A DNA stretch of 64,000 nucleotides from Methyloprofundus sp. (GTDB lineage Bacteria > Pseudomonadota > Gammaproteobacteria > Methylococcales > Methylomonadaceae), in contig AP023240.1 in the NCBI GenBank assembly GCA_016592635.1, forward strand, positions 372,001 through 436,000. The letters run 5' to 3'. The notes under the pieces were generated by a model, which made no database searches, was not told the DNA's origin, and worked only from the letters and a program-made list of their open reading frames with translations. Made by a program: the position numbers and the translations under genes. Within the stretch, counting starts at the first letter, position 1. Each line of letters starts with the position of its first letter. This document shows positions 10,249 to 19,446 of the stretch, piece after piece.

Positions 10249-10361
10249 TCTTTTATAAAGAGGCTGCTAAAGTAAGGTAAAATTATTGGTTGCTGTTAGA
10301 TATTTTACCTATTTAATCTAGGCTCTATCAGATTTTTTTAATTTCATATTATTTCGTGTGT

Positions 10362-12818
10362 ATGCTGCTTCGCTCCTCATTTTTTTTAATTAGCCTGCTT
10401 CTGGTGATGGCGACTAATATGATGGTTGAGGCAAAGGACTCTGGCTGGAATTGTAAAAAGCATAGAGTAACAGGGCAGTGGGAGTGTGTAACACCTGAGC
10501 AGGGCATGACTCCCAAAGTGCCCGAGAAGGTTTATCCGGATAAAAATGTATGGTGGTGGTTTAACGATAGCTTTGACCCTTATCAAGAACAGGCTTTTAA
10601 AGCTTTACATGCTAATTTTTCCAAAGACCCGTGGGGGATGTGTAGCTCACAAGCAGCGATTCAACCTGTGTTTCATGCTGATAAGGCATTACGCAACGTT
10701 ACTCCGGCAGATGTTTATGCAGATGGTAGTGAAGTTTTTGATAAAGATGCGATGCGTTTTTATGGCGATATTAATTTTCAACGTGCCGATCAGTTTATTC
10801 AGGCCGACCAGGCAGATTATAATAAGGCCTCACAAGAACTGGATTTATATGGTGATATTATCTATAAAGATGGTGGCTTTGCCTTTTACGGTGATTCAGC
10901 AAGAATGAGTCTAGAAGATAATACCAGTATTTTGCGTAATGCTTTGTTCCTGTTGCCATCTTCGCCAGGTCGTGGCCGTGCCGAGGTCATCTATCGAGAA
11001 AATTCTTTTCTAAGTCGTATGAAAGATGTGGCTTATACACGTTGTGAACCAGGTAATCAGGATTGGATGTTGCATGCTTCCAAAATGAAGATTAATGATG
11101 AAACCGGGCGTGCTTCTATCAAGCATGGATGGCTGGAGTTTAAGAATCTGCCCATTATGTACTTCCCCTATGGTTCGTTCCCTATTGATGATCGAAGGTT
11201 GTCGGGCTTGTTATCGCCCAATTTTGGGTATTCAGGGCGTAATGGGGTGGATATTAGTCTGCCTTTTTATTGGAATATTGCGCCTAACTTTGATGCGATA
11301 TTAACGCCGCGTTATATGGGAGAGCGCGGGTTTATGATAGGTACTGATTTTCGCTATCTTTGGAAAAATTCAAATGGCCAAATTAATGTTGAAGTCATGC
11401 CTGAGGATAAGCTAACTAAAGAGCTGCGTTGGGGCGGGAGTTATCAGCATACAACCTACTTTAGTCCGCAAATGAAGTTAGCTTGGGATGCCAATTTTGT
11501 GTCTGATAGTGCCTATTTTTCTGATTTGGATGGCAATTTAGGGGTCAATAACCGAAAGCGTTATTTGCGTAGTGATGCAAGTTATGACATTGTGTTGCCA
11601 TGGATGTCTTTTTCAACGCGTATTGAGAATTATCAAAATATAGATCCTGGGCAAAGTGATCGTGATGTACCTTATCGGCGTTTGCCGCAGGTAAAGCTGG
11701 ATATGCATAAGACAGTTGTTGATTTACCGATAGGTGTACCGATAGATTTAGGTCTTGATAGTGAATATGTAGTATTTCAGCGGCACTTTCCTGATGGTGA
11801 ACCTGCAGGGCAGCGTTTGAATTTTAAGCCATCTATTAGCTTGCCTTTTATTGACCAAGGCGGCTTTATTATTCCCAAATTCGCATTACAACATACCCAG
11901 TATTGGTTGAGTGGGCAGGACAGTACCGCATTAAGCAAAACTTTGCCTATCGTGTCTTTAGATAGTGGTTTATTTTTTGAGCGTGACTTTGATGCGCTAA
12001 AGCATACTATTGAACCGAGGTTGTTCTATTTATATGTGCCTTATGTAGACCAAAGTGATATACCTGACTTTGATACGTCCTTATATGACTTTAATAGTAG
12101 CTCTTTATTTAGGGATAATGAATTTAATGGGGTGGATAAAACCCAAAATACCAATCAAATTACTGCGGCGTTAACCACTAGGTTGGTAGAAAATGGGCGT
12201 GATCGTTTAAAACTGACCTTAGGGCAGGTTTTTTATTTTAAGGGTAGAAAAGTTAATTTATCGGATGACGCAGTCAAGAACGATGTCAAGAATGATGTCA
12301 AGAATGAATTACTCTCTAATTTAATTACTGAAGTGAGCAGTGAAATTACCGATGAAATAAAATTTACTTCCGGTATGCAGTGGAGCCATAAAAATAATGC
12401 AATAGACCGCGGTAATGCTGATTTGCGTTATCATGGTCTTAATAATGGTTATATATTTAATGTAGGGTATCGTTACCGTATGGAGCGTGATGGGCAGGCA
12501 GCACAAAATCAAATTACTGCTTCTACTATTATCCCCATTTATGGTGGCTGGAGTTTCGTGGGTTTATATCGTTATTCATTCGTTGAGGGTATTAATCTGG
12601 AATATTTTTATGGTATTGAAAAAGATAGTTGTTGTTGGCGGATACGGGTGGTTGCGCGCCGTTATATACGCAGTGTGACACCAAATGCTGCAGGGGATAG
12701 TAAACCTGCAAACTCAATATTTTTTCAATTTGAATTAAAAGGTTTTACCAGTTTGGGTGATAAACTAGACGATTTTTTGTTAAAAAATATATCAGGGTAT
12801 AGGAAACCAAGTTACTAG
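10362..12818 (+). CDS. lptD: LPS-assembly outer-membrane protein LptD
   Basis: 818 residues from the ATG at 10362; a GTG two codons upstream is also possible. A signal peptide ends around residue 25. An N-terminal OstA-like beta-jellyroll (about 110-240, RFYGDINFQRADQFIQADQADY) precedes a large C-terminal beta-barrel. Cys pairs in the N-terminal part (C-x10-C near residue 31, one near 96) and CC near 755 are consistent with the disulfides LptD needs. With LptE it places LPS in the outer leaflet. It is followed by surA after four bases, so the two are co-transcribed. A small tandem repeat lies in the barrel (12273-12308). Confidence 0.97.
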   Translation: MLLRSSFFLISLLLVMATNMMVEAKDSGWNCKKHRVTGQWECVTPEQGMTPKVPEKVYPDKNVWWWFNDSFDPYQEQAFKALHANFSKDPWGMCSSQAAIQPVFHADKALRNVTPADVYADGSEVFDKDAMRFYGDINFQRADQFIQADQADYNKASQELDLYGDIIYKDGGFAFYGDSARMSLEDNTSILRNALFLLPSSPGRGRAEVIYRENSFLSRMKDVAYTRCEPGNQDWMLHASKMKINDETGRASIKHGWLEFKNLPIMYFPYGSFPIDDRRLSGLLSPNFGYSGRNGVDISLPFYWNIAPNFDAILTPRYMGERGFMIGTDFRYLWKNSNGQINVEVMPEDKLTKELRWGGSYQHTTYFSPQMKLAWDANFVSDSAYFSDLDGNLGVNNRKRYLRSDASYDIVLPWMSFSTRIENYQNIDPGQSDRDVPYRRLPQVKLDMHKTVVDLPIGVPIDLGLDSEYVVFQRHFPDGEPAGQRLNFKPSISLPFIDQGGFIIPKFALQHTQYWLSGQDSTALSKTLPIVSLDSGLFFERDFDALKHTIEPRLFYLYVPYVDQSDIPDFDTSLYDFNSSSLFRDNEFNGVDKTQNTNQITAALTTRLVENGRDRLKLTLGQVFYFKGRKVNLSDDAVKNDVKNDVKNELLSNLITEVSSEITDEIKFTSGMQWSHKNNAIDRGNADLRYHGLNNGYIFNVGYRYRMERDGQAAQNQITASTIIPIYGGWSFVGLYRYSFVEGINLEYFYGIEKDSCCWRIRVVARRYIRSVTPNAAGDSKPANSIFFQFELKGFTSLGDKLDDFLLKNISGYRKPSY
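12273..12308 (+). repeat. Three 12-base tandem repeats inside lptD
   Basis: Three near-identical in-frame units, gtcaagaacgat, gtcaagaatgat and gtcaagaatgaa, encode VKND-VKND-VKNE. Being a multiple of three, copy-number change would keep the reading frame and alter only a predicted barrel loop. Confidence 0.8.
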
Positions 12819-12822
12819 ACAG

Positions 12823-14118
12823 ATGAGAAAAAAAATTAAGCAGAGTATAGGGATTTTATTGTGGCTATGCTGCTTGCAGGTATCTGCGGCAGAATATTTA
12901 GATGGCATAGTCGCTGTAGTCGAAGATGATATCGTTCTGGAAAGCGAGTTGGCCAGTGAAGTGTCTAGGGTGGTGAGTAAGCTACAAGCTAATAATGTAC
13001 AGCTGCCACCTGAGCTGGTTTTGTATAAGCAGGTATTGGAACGTATTATTATAGATAAATTGCAGAGTCAGATAGCCAAGCGAGCCGGAGTGAATGTCAG
13101 TGATCAGATGGTGGATAATTCACTGTATAATATTGCCCAGCAAAATGGCTTAACCATGGACGAGTTTAAAAGGGAGCTAAAAAAAGAAGGTATGGACTAT
13201 CATGCTTTTCGAGAAAATGTGCGTAAAGAAATCATTATTAATCAGTTGCGCAGCCGAGAAATTGGTAGTCGTATCAAAGTTTCTGAGCAAGAAGTTAAAC
13301 ACTATTTAGAAACTGAAATTAGTGCGGAAGATATGCAGGTGCAATATCTATTGGGGCATATCTTAATTTCTGTGTCTGAAGGTGCCTCTGCCGCAGAGAT
13401 TCAGGTAGAGCAGGCAGAAGCGGATGCAGTGATTGTTAAATTACGCGCAGGTGCTGATTTTAAACAAATGGCTGTTAGTATGTCTGATGGAGCGAATGCT
13501 TTACAAGGCGGTAGCTTAGGATGGCGTACCTTAAATATGGTGCCTACGTTATTTGTGGATGAGGTTAAAGTCATGCAAAAAGGTGATATTTCTGAGCCAA
13601 TTCGTAGTCCTGGTGGCTTTCATATTCTCAAGTTAATGGATGCCACGGGAGCTGATACACATGTGATTACCGAAACACATGTACGGCATATTTTGATTAA
13701 AACTAATGAATTAGTCGATGACCAAGAAGCTAAGCTGCGATTAATAGCAATTGCTGAACGTATTGCTGATGGTGATGATTTTGCGGTGTTGGCAAAAGCA
13801 AACTCAGATGATACGGGTTCGGCTATTAAGGGTGGAGATTTAAGCTGGGTAGTGCCTGGCTTATTAGTGCCCCCTTTTGAAAAGGCAATGGCTCAGCTTG
13901 CGATAAATGAAATAAGTGTACCTGTCCAAACTCAGTTCGGTTGGCATTTAATTCAGGTATTAGATCGCCGTAGTAAAGATAATAGTGATGAGCATAAGCG
14001 CAACCAAGCCAGAGATGAGATTCGCAAAAGAAAAATTGAGGAAGAAACCGAACTTTGGTTAAGACGTTTACGTGATGAAGCCTATGTTGATATTCGTTTA
14101 GGAGCATTAAATGAATAA
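12823..14118 (+). CDS. surA: Periplasmic chaperone and peptidylprolyl isomerase SurA
   Basis: 431 residues (E. coli 428) with a signal peptide of about 22 residues ending VSA. It has the N-terminal chaperone region (about 25-170), a first parvulin domain (about 173-275, GHILISVSEG ... GGSLGWRTL) and a second (about 284-385, VRHILIKTN ... GGDLSWVVPG), then the C-terminal helix. SurA escorts outer-membrane proteins such as LptD to the Bam complex. It sits four bases behind lptD and overlaps the next gene by eight bases. Confidence 0.98.
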   Translation: MRKKIKQSIGILLWLCCLQVSAAEYLDGIVAVVEDDIVLESELASEVSRVVSKLQANNVQLPPELVLYKQVLERIIIDKLQSQIAKRAGVNVSDQMVDNSLYNIAQQNGLTMDEFKRELKKEGMDYHAFRENVRKEIIINQLRSREIGSRIKVSEQEVKHYLETEISAEDMQVQYLLGHILISVSEGASAAEIQVEQAEADAVIVKLRAGADFKQMAVSMSDGANALQGGSLGWRTLNMVPTLFVDEVKVMQKGDISEPIRSPGGFHILKLMDATGADTHVITETHVRHILIKTNELVDDQEAKLRLIAIAERIADGDDFAVLAKANSDDTGSAIKGGDLSWVVPGLLVPPFEKAMAQLAINEISVPVQTQFGWHLIQVLDRRSKDNSDEHKRNQARDEIRKRKIEEETELWLRRLRDEAYVDIRLGALNE

Positions 14119-14701
14119 AGTAGGGGCAAGTTCTGAAATAGAAAAGCAATTGACCCTAGAAAAGCAGTTAAAGCGTATTATTGCCAAAGAAGACTTAACG
14201 GCAAATAAGGCTTTGATTGAGGTGAGTGCACGCCATTTAAAACTGGATTACCTTGATTTAGCTGCCGCTTTATTGTTTTTTAATGAGCCTAAATCTATAT
14301 TAAGTGAGAGTGAGAATAATACGCTTACTATTGAAAAACAAAAAGCGCATGAGTTAATACATGCACAAATGGTACGCTATCGTATTGAGGTGGGGCGGCT
14401 GCATAAAATATCAATTAACCTTATTAAAAGTGTATTAGTTGAAGAGACTGGTGTAGATCGTAGACGAATTGGCTATGTCGATATTTTTGATCATTACACG
14501 GTTTTAAGCTTACCCCCAGGTATGCCAGTTGAAATTTTACAAATTTTTAAAGAAATAGAAATAAACTCAAAGAAATTGGATATTAAGCGTTTAAGTGGTG
14601 CAGGTAAGAAATATCAAACTGAAAAAAGGTATCGGCGCGGCACGCGTAGACATTATTTAGCTGCCGATAAACGCAAAGTAACTTCGAAAGATAGCGCTTA
14701 A
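14111..14701 (+). CDS. Stand-alone DbpA/DeaD-type RNA-binding domain protein
   Basis: 196 residues. Residues about 93-165 (RYRIEVGRLHKISINLIKSV ... IGYVDIFDHYTVLSLPPGMP) match the RNA-binding RRM-like domain normally found at the C-terminus of the DEAD-box helicases DbpA and CsdA/DeaD. No helicase motifs are present. The N-terminal 90 residues are mostly helical, and the tail is strongly basic (KRYRRGTRRH), as in RNA-binding tails. The ATG overlaps the surA stop (ATGAATAA), so translation is coupled to surA. RNA binding is inferred from the domain; the target, possibly rRNA or mRNA, is unknown. Confidence 0.75.
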   Translation: MNKVGASSEIEKQLTLEKQLKRIIAKEDLTANKALIEVSARHLKLDYLDLAAALLFFNEPKSILSESENNTLTIEKQKAHELIHAQMVRYRIEVGRLHKISINLIKSVLVEETGVDRRRIGYVDIFDHYTVLSLPPGMPVEILQIFKEIEINSKKLDIKRLSGAGKKYQTEKRYRRGTRRHYLAADKRKVTSKDSA

Positions 14702-14738
14702 TTTCCTAATTAACTTAATAAATATAAATAATAGAAGT

Positions 14739-15896
14739 ATGAATGAAATTCAGTTTGTAGATTCAGTAGAGGAATTACAGGTTCTTTGCCAAAAAATGCA
14801 GCAAGAACCATGGTTTGCACTTGATACTGAATTCCTACGGGAAAAAACGTATTACCCAAAATTTTGTTTGCTGCAAATCGCTACTTTAGAATGGGTGGCC
14901 TGTGTTGACCCGATTGCTTTGGAAGGCCAGTTAGATGAGTTGTTTGCAATCATTAATGACCCTAATATTGTAAAAGTGATCCATTCTTGTCGCCAAGATG
15001 TGGAAATATTTTACCAGTTAACAGGTAAGTTACCAGCCCCTGTTTATGATACCCAGTTAGTCGCACCTATATTGGGTTATCAAGAAAACCCTGGCTATGC
15101 GATGCTGGTTTCAGGTTTTTTGAATATTAACCTGAGCAAATTGCATACACGTACTGACTGGAGCCAACGCCCCTTATCGGTAGAGCAAATGCAATATGCT
15201 GCGGATGATGTGATTTATTTGGCACAAATTTATCAGATGATGCAAGAAAAGTTGACTGAATTAGGGCGTGAAGATTGGTTGCAAGAAGACTTTGAGCAAT
15301 TAATGAATCCTGATTTGTATGATATTCCACCAGCAGATGCTTGGTTAAAAATTAGAGGTAAAAATAAACTAACAGGGAAACAACTTGCGATTGTGCAAGT
15401 ACTGGCTGAATGGCGTGAAGAAGCCGCTAAAAAGAGTGATAAGCCTAAAAACTGGATCTTACGTGATGAGTTAATCTTGGATATGTCAAAGTTACAACCT
15501 ACTAATATGCAAGCGATTGCCAAAATAAGAGGCATTAATGATGGTTTTGTTAGGCGTAGTGGACAACAGTTGTGTGAACTGATTAAAAAAGCACAGGATA
15601 TGCCAGGCTTGAAATTAAAAACGAAGGGCAATAGCGCTAAGAAAACACCGCAGCAAGAAGCTATTCTAGATATTTTAACGGGTATAGTGCGTTTACGTGC
15701 AGATGAAAACTCCTTGAATCCTGTTATGTTAGCAACGCGTAAAGATTTAGAGCAGTTGCTTTTAAATGCTGAAACTTGTTCCTTGTTACATGGCTGGCGT
15801 TACAGTATGGTCGGGCAAGAACTAGAGGAAATTTTATTGGGTAAGCTGACTTTATCTATGGATAAAAGTAATTTATCGATCAATGCATTAGCGTAA
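14739..15896 (+). CDS. rnd: Ribonuclease D
   Basis: 385 residues, the usual length. DEDD-family exonuclease motifs are present: FALDTEFLRE (D29, E31), VIHSCRQDVEIFY, and YAADDVIYLAQIY. HRDC-type domains follow (about 210-290 and the C-terminal region). RNase D trims the 3' ends of tRNA and other stable RNA precursors. It lies 37 bases after the RNA-binding-domain gene, so both may belong to the lptD-surA transcript and form an RNA-processing tail to it. A strong hairpin follows the stop. Confidence 0.96.
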   Translation: MNEIQFVDSVEELQVLCQKMQQEPWFALDTEFLREKTYYPKFCLLQIATLEWVACVDPIALEGQLDELFAIINDPNIVKVIHSCRQDVEIFYQLTGKLPAPVYDTQLVAPILGYQENPGYAMLVSGFLNINLSKLHTRTDWSQRPLSVEQMQYAADDVIYLAQIYQMMQEKLTELGREDWLQEDFEQLMNPDLYDIPPADAWLKIRGKNKLTGKQLAIVQVLAEWREEAAKKSDKPKNWILRDELILDMSKLQPTNMQAIAKIRGINDGFVRRSGQQLCELIKKAQDMPGLKLKTKGNSAKKTPQQEAILDILTGIVRLRADENSLNPVMLATRKDLEQLLLNAETCSLLHGWRYSMVGQELEEILLGKLTLSMDKSNLSINALA

Positions 15897-15899
15897 GAG

Positions 15900-15961
15900 T
15901 AGGAGGGGCTTTTAGCCGCGATTGCTTTTATGTACTCGGTTGCGGCTAAAAGCCTCTCCTA
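15900..15961. terminator. Long hairpin repeat between rnd and the START gene
   Basis: Arms at 15900-15919 (taggaggggcttttagccgc) and 15942-15961 are inverted copies with a single mismatch, giving a 20-base stem. It probably ends both converging transcripts. The right arm also encodes the last codons of the START gene, and a similar half-copy lies at 8560-8579, so it is likely a dispersed palindromic repeat rather than a simple terminator. Confidence 0.7.
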
Positions 15962-16596
15962 CCAGTAGCTGAAAAGTGTTTCTTTAAGTTAAGTAAGGTG
16001 ACAAATGCAGCATTGGTCACACCTTGATTTGCTAATGCTGCGGGCAATACTCCTGCAGGATCTCCGTGCATTTGGTAAGTGATATGAATGCTTGTTGGCG
16101 AGCTAAGTTTGAATTGCCAATAGCCATCTGAACTGTGCATTTGTACAGTGCTACCTGCTGCAGGTAATTGCGCTAATATATGTTGTGGTAGTTGCTCGCG
16201 TTTAATATTTTTTAATTGTAGTGTATAAATATTTTGTGCTGCATTAATCAATAGTTGCGAACTCATGACAGTATAACGATCACTCAAAGGCCAAGGTAAG
16301 TTACTCAGCTTATAGATATAACCTTCACTGAGGCTCATCATTTGCATACATTTATAGCGCCATTGAGGGCAATACTCCGCATTATTAATAAAGCTTAATA
16401 GCGAGTCTATGGATGAACTAATTTCCACTTCACCTTTGAATTCTTTAAATTTAGAGCCAGCAATAGTACGTGTGTAAACTTTGATGCCTTGTTGTTCTTT
16501 AGCAAGTTGCCATGCTGACCCATTTGTTTGGGCGATAAGCGGAGCAGGTATGGTGATGAATGTTGTTAGCAACAAGATGATTCTTATATGAAACAT
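15946..16596 (-). CDS. Secreted START-domain protein
   Basis: 216 residues with a signal peptide (about 1-22, ending LIA). The mature part is a START/SRPBCC domain: WQLAKEQQGIKVYTRTIAGSKFKEFKG, YCPQWRYKCMQMMSL, and LPWPLSDRYTVMSSQL are typical. START domains bind lipids or other hydrophobic molecules; the ligand here is unknown. The last five residues (GRRGF) and stop are encoded by the hairpin repeat at 15942-15961, so the original C-terminus may have been replaced. It is divergent from the cupin gene; their predicted 5' ends nearly touch. Confidence 0.75.
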   Translation of the reverse strand: MFHIRIILLLTTFITIPAPLIAQTNGSAWQLAKEQQGIKVYTRTIAGSKFKEFKGEVEISSSIDSLLSFINNAEYCPQWRYKCMQMMSLSEGYIYKLSNLPWPLSDRYTVMSSQLLINAAQNIYTLQLKNIKREQLPQHILAQLPAAGSTVQMHSSDGYWQFKLSSPTSIHITYQMHGDPAGVLPAALANQGVTNAAFVTLLNLKKHFSATGRRGF

Positions 16597-16617
16597 AAGT
16601 ACAGAAGTTGTTTTAAA

Positions 16618-16953
16618 ATGCCTGAAGTTAAAAACATATTAGCAGATATTCCTGCACAATTACCCGAGGAATTATTCAGTCGTTTAGTGCAGAATGAACA
16701 GGTGCATATTGAAAGAATTGTTTCTCGGGGGCAGCATAGCGCAGAAGATCAGTGGTATGACCAAGACTATGAGGAATGGGTGCTATTAATACAAGGGGCT
16801 GCTATTTTAGCATTCAGCGAATCGGTGCCAGATAAAAAGTTACAAGCAGGTGATTATTGCCTGATTCCTGCGCATTGTAAACATCGTGTTGCCTGGACAG
16901 ATCCAGATATGGATAGTATTTGGTTAGCAGTTCATTATAATAAACAAAGTTAA
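16618..16953 (+). CDS. Small cupin-domain protein
   Basis: 111 residues from the ATG at 16618; an in-frame ATG at 16588 would overlap the divergent START gene. A single cupin barrel is visible: DYEEWVLLIQGAAILAF supplies the first strand motif and AGDYCLIPAHCKHRVAWTD the second, with probable metal-ligand His. Small cupins have many functions, so no substrate can be named. It is followed by a palindromic repeat and then rimO. Confidence 0.75.
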   Translation: MPEVKNILADIPAQLPEELFSRLVQNEQVHIERIVSRGQHSAEDQWYDQDYEEWVLLIQGAAILAFSESVPDKKLQAGDYCLIPAHCKHRVAWTDPDMDSIWLAVHYNKQS

Positions 16954-17026
16954 GTAAGAGGACGGGTATTATTGAATTCTCGCCTAAGATAATTGCTCCT
17001 CGCGTTTTCGGCGTAGGAGTTTTCTC

Positions 17027-17069
17027 CACCCCTATAAACCTAATATGAGCCATATTATAGGTTGGGGTG
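17027..17069. repeat. Imperfect palindrome upstream of rimO
   Basis: A long imperfect stem with left arm 17027-17047 (cacccctataaacctaatatg), loop agc, and right arm 17051-17069 (catattataggttggggtg). It is about 35 bases before the rimO start and looks like a dispersed palindromic repeat or a leader hairpin. Confidence 0.5.
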
Positions 17070-17103
17070 ACGCAGGAACCCCATAACAAATTGACACAAA
17101 CAC

Positions 17104-18417
17104 ATGAAAGCACCAAAAATTGGATTTATTAGTTTAGGCTGTCCTAAAGCATTAGTGGATAGCGAGCGCATTTTGACTAAATTACGCTCAGAAGGTTATG
17201 AAGTCGCACCCAATTATGAAGGTGCTGATATGGTTGTGGTAAACACCTGCGGTTTTATTGATGCAGCTGTGGAAGAGTCGCTCGATAGTATTGGTGAGGC
17301 GATTGCTGAAAATGGTAAAGTGATTGTCACTGGTTGTTTAGGAGGGCGTGCAGATGAAATTCTGGAAAGGCATCCGCAGGTTCTAGAAATTACTGGTGCA
17401 CATGCATTAGAAGAAGTGGTCTCTGCAGTGCATAAGCATTTACCGCCATTGCACGACCCTTATACCAGTTTAGTGCCTCCGCAAGGCATTAAATTAACAC
17501 CCAAGCATTATGCTTATCTGAAAATTTCGGAAGGTTGTAATCATCGTTGTACCTTTTGCATTATTCCTTCAATGCGGGGGGATTTAGTGAGTCGCCCAGT
17601 GAATGAGGTGTTATTGGAGGCCAAGCGCTTAGCAGATGCAGGTGTGCAGGAGTTATTGGTGGTATCGCAGGATACTAGTGCCTATGGCTTGGATATAAAG
17701 TATCAAGCCTTTGACTGGCAAGATAAGCAATTACGCACCCGTTTTTATGATTTGGCTGAGGCTTTAGGTGAGTTGGGTATCTGGGTGCGTATGCACTATG
17801 TTTATCCCTACCCACATGTGGATGAAGTCGTCCCCCTAATGGCGGCAGGTAAAATTTTGCCATACTTGGATATTCCTTTTCAGCATGCTAATGCGCGGAT
17901 TCTGAAATTAATGAAGCGCCCGGCCGCCACTGAAAATAACTTGGAGCGTATTAAAGCATGGCGTGCGGTTTGTCCTGATATTATTTTACGTAGTACCTTT
18001 ATTGTTGGTTTTCCTGGGGAAACTGAGGCTGAATTTCAAGAGTTATTAGACTTTTTGTCTGAAGCACAATTAGATCGTGTTGGGTGTTTTGCTTATTCTC
18101 CAGTCAAAGGCGCAGTTGCTAATGATTTACCTGATGCAGTGCCGGAAGAGCTCAAACAAGACCGCTTAGAACGCTTTATGGCACATCAAGCACTTATCAG
18201 TGCCGCGCGCTTACAAAAGCGTGTTGGCAAAATCGAACAAGTTATCGTTGATGAAGTGGTTGAAGAGGGAGCGGTTGCAAGAAGTAAAGCAGATGCGCCT
18301 GAAATTGATGGCCAAGTGTTTATTGATAGCGCGAATCACTTACAGGTTGGTGATTTAGTAATGGTCGAAATTGAAGAAGTGGATGACTATGATATGTGGG
18401 GACGGTTAATTGAATAG
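17104..18417 (+). CDS. rimO: Ribosomal protein S12 methylthiotransferase RimO
   Basis: 437 residues, the normal size. It contains an N-terminal UPF0004 domain ([21 protein letters not shown] with cluster Cys), the radical-SAM CxxxCxxC motif in [18 protein letters not shown], and a C-terminal TRAM domain (about 370-437). It adds a methylthio group to an Asp of ribosomal protein S12. The ALVDSE form of the N-terminal motif separates RimO from MiaB. No obvious ribosome site precedes the ATG. Confidence 0.97.
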   Translation: MKAPKIGFISLGCPKALVDSERILTKLRSEGYEVAPNYEGADMVVVNTCGFIDAAVEESLDSIGEAIAENGKVIVTGCLGGRADEILERHPQVLEITGAHALEEVVSAVHKHLPPLHDPYTSLVPPQGIKLTPKHYAYLKISEGCNHRCTFCIIPSMRGDLVSRPVNEVLLEAKRLADAGVQELLVVSQDTSAYGLDIKYQAFDWQDKQLRTRFYDLAEALGELGIWVRMHYVYPYPHVDEVVPLMAAGKILPYLDIPFQHANARILKLMKRPAATENNLERIKAWRAVCPDIILRSTFIVGFPGETEAEFQELLDFLSEAQLDRVGCFAYSPVKGAVANDLPDAVPEELKQDRLERFMAHQALISAARLQKRVGKIEQVIVDEVVEEGAVARSKADAPEIDGQVFIDSANHLQVGDLVMVEIEEVDDYDMWGRLIE

Positions 18418-18433
18418 TATTGTCGCTATTAGC

Positions 18434-18461
18434 TAAGGTGAGCCGTTTTTTGCTCACCTTA
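18434..18461. terminator. Hairpin terminator between rimO and convergent gene
   Basis: A perfect 10-base stem, taaggtgagc (18434-18443) and gctcacctta (18452-18461), with a short T-rich loop. It sits between two converging genes and could serve both. Confidence 0.65.
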
Positions 18462-18473
18462 TTTGAAGGTGGC

Positions 18474-19136
18474 TTATTGGAAAGTGATGTTGTTAAAATT
18501 GAGTGGGATTGGATCGATCAAACGCTCAGCAGCAGTATATTTACCAAACATAAGTTGTACTGATGAAAAGCTGGTAGCTTGTGAGGAAACATTTTTAAAT
18601 TCAATCGTCGCTTCCGTTGGGGTATCAACAGGTAAAAAGAAGGCACTGATGCGTGCTGGAGAAGTTTCAGCTGCTATGCTCACTTTGGATGCTGTGTATA
18701 AGTTACCAAAGTTGTCGGTTGCTGTTGACCTACTATTTGGGCCACAGAAAGAATTGCCACTATCAGCACAAAAATTAACTTCATCATCAAATTCAGTATT
18801 GGTGATGATTAAGTGGCAGGTAACAACTCTGTTTGTGTTGACGCAACGTTGTAGCTCAACGCTTAGATCGCCAGTTGTATTAACCTTTTCAGGTTCAGCA
18901 GAAGAGGGTGCATTTGCGGGTCTATTATCAAGTACCCGAAAAGTTGAATTGCGGAAATCAAATTCAATATTTACATTTTCAACACTTGTATCGCCTTCGA
19001 GATCCAGCACTCTCATTGACAGAGTGCCCTTTGAGCTGTCGCTGTCACTTACCCTAAAGGAAGGGTTGTCTGCTGCAGACACAGTGTGTGCAAAAAAACC
19101 AAAAGCGATGATAGCGCTTGTAATTATGTTCTTCAT
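18474..19136 (-). CDS. Hypothetical secreted protein
   Basis: 220 residues, family not recognised. A signal peptide is clear (MKNIITSAIIAFGFFAHTVS, cleavage near AAD) and GGAGA precedes the ATG. The mature protein is rich in Ser, Thr, Asp and Asn, with alternating beta-prone stretches and four Cys (about 97, 106, 123, 129) that could form disulfides. I choose this strand over an equally long plus-strand frame (18463-19161) because only this one has a signal peptide and a ribosome site. Confidence 0.65.
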   Translation of the reverse strand: MKNIITSAIIAFGFFAHTVSAADNPSFRVSDSDSSKGTLSMRVLDLEGDTSVENVNIEFDFRNSTFRVLDNRPANAPSSAEPEKVNTTGDLSVELQRCVNTNRVVTCHLIITNTEFDDEVNFCADSGNSFCGPNSRSTATDNFGNLYTASKVSIAAETSPARISAFFLPVDTPTEATIEFKNVSSQATSFSSVQLMFGKYTAAERLIDPIPLNFNNITFQ

Positions 19137-19446
19137 TTTGTCTCCAACATCCTTTTTATGAAAAGTTAGCTTCTGGGAAAAATAAAAGGCGAGCTAAATT
19201 TATTGCCCAGAAAGGCTAACTTATACGCTAGTTCTTTGTTGTTGGCAATGAATAAAATTTATACGTATAAACATCCATCATGAAGCCATTTTATTTGAGA
19301 TTTGTATCACAAAAATTAGCGTGTTTTAGGTGAATTTATATATTTTTACATGTCAAAAATTATTTGTAAAAAGTAAGCATCACCAATCATTAAGCCATCG
19401 TGTAAAATACCTAAAAATCAGCTGCATTAAATTTCTTTGGGAAAAT
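19137..19446. other. Divergent intergenic region
   Basis: About 310 AT-rich bases between two divergent genes. An in-frame upward extension of the right-hand gene to 19330 exists but lacks a ribosome site. I see no recognisable operator or RNA gene; promoters for both neighbours should lie here. Confidence 0.4.

Noticed and set aside
18463..19161. Plus-strand 232-codon open frame opposite the secreted-protein gene
   Set aside because: It lacks a ribosome site and signal peptide, and its composition is that of an antisense shadow.
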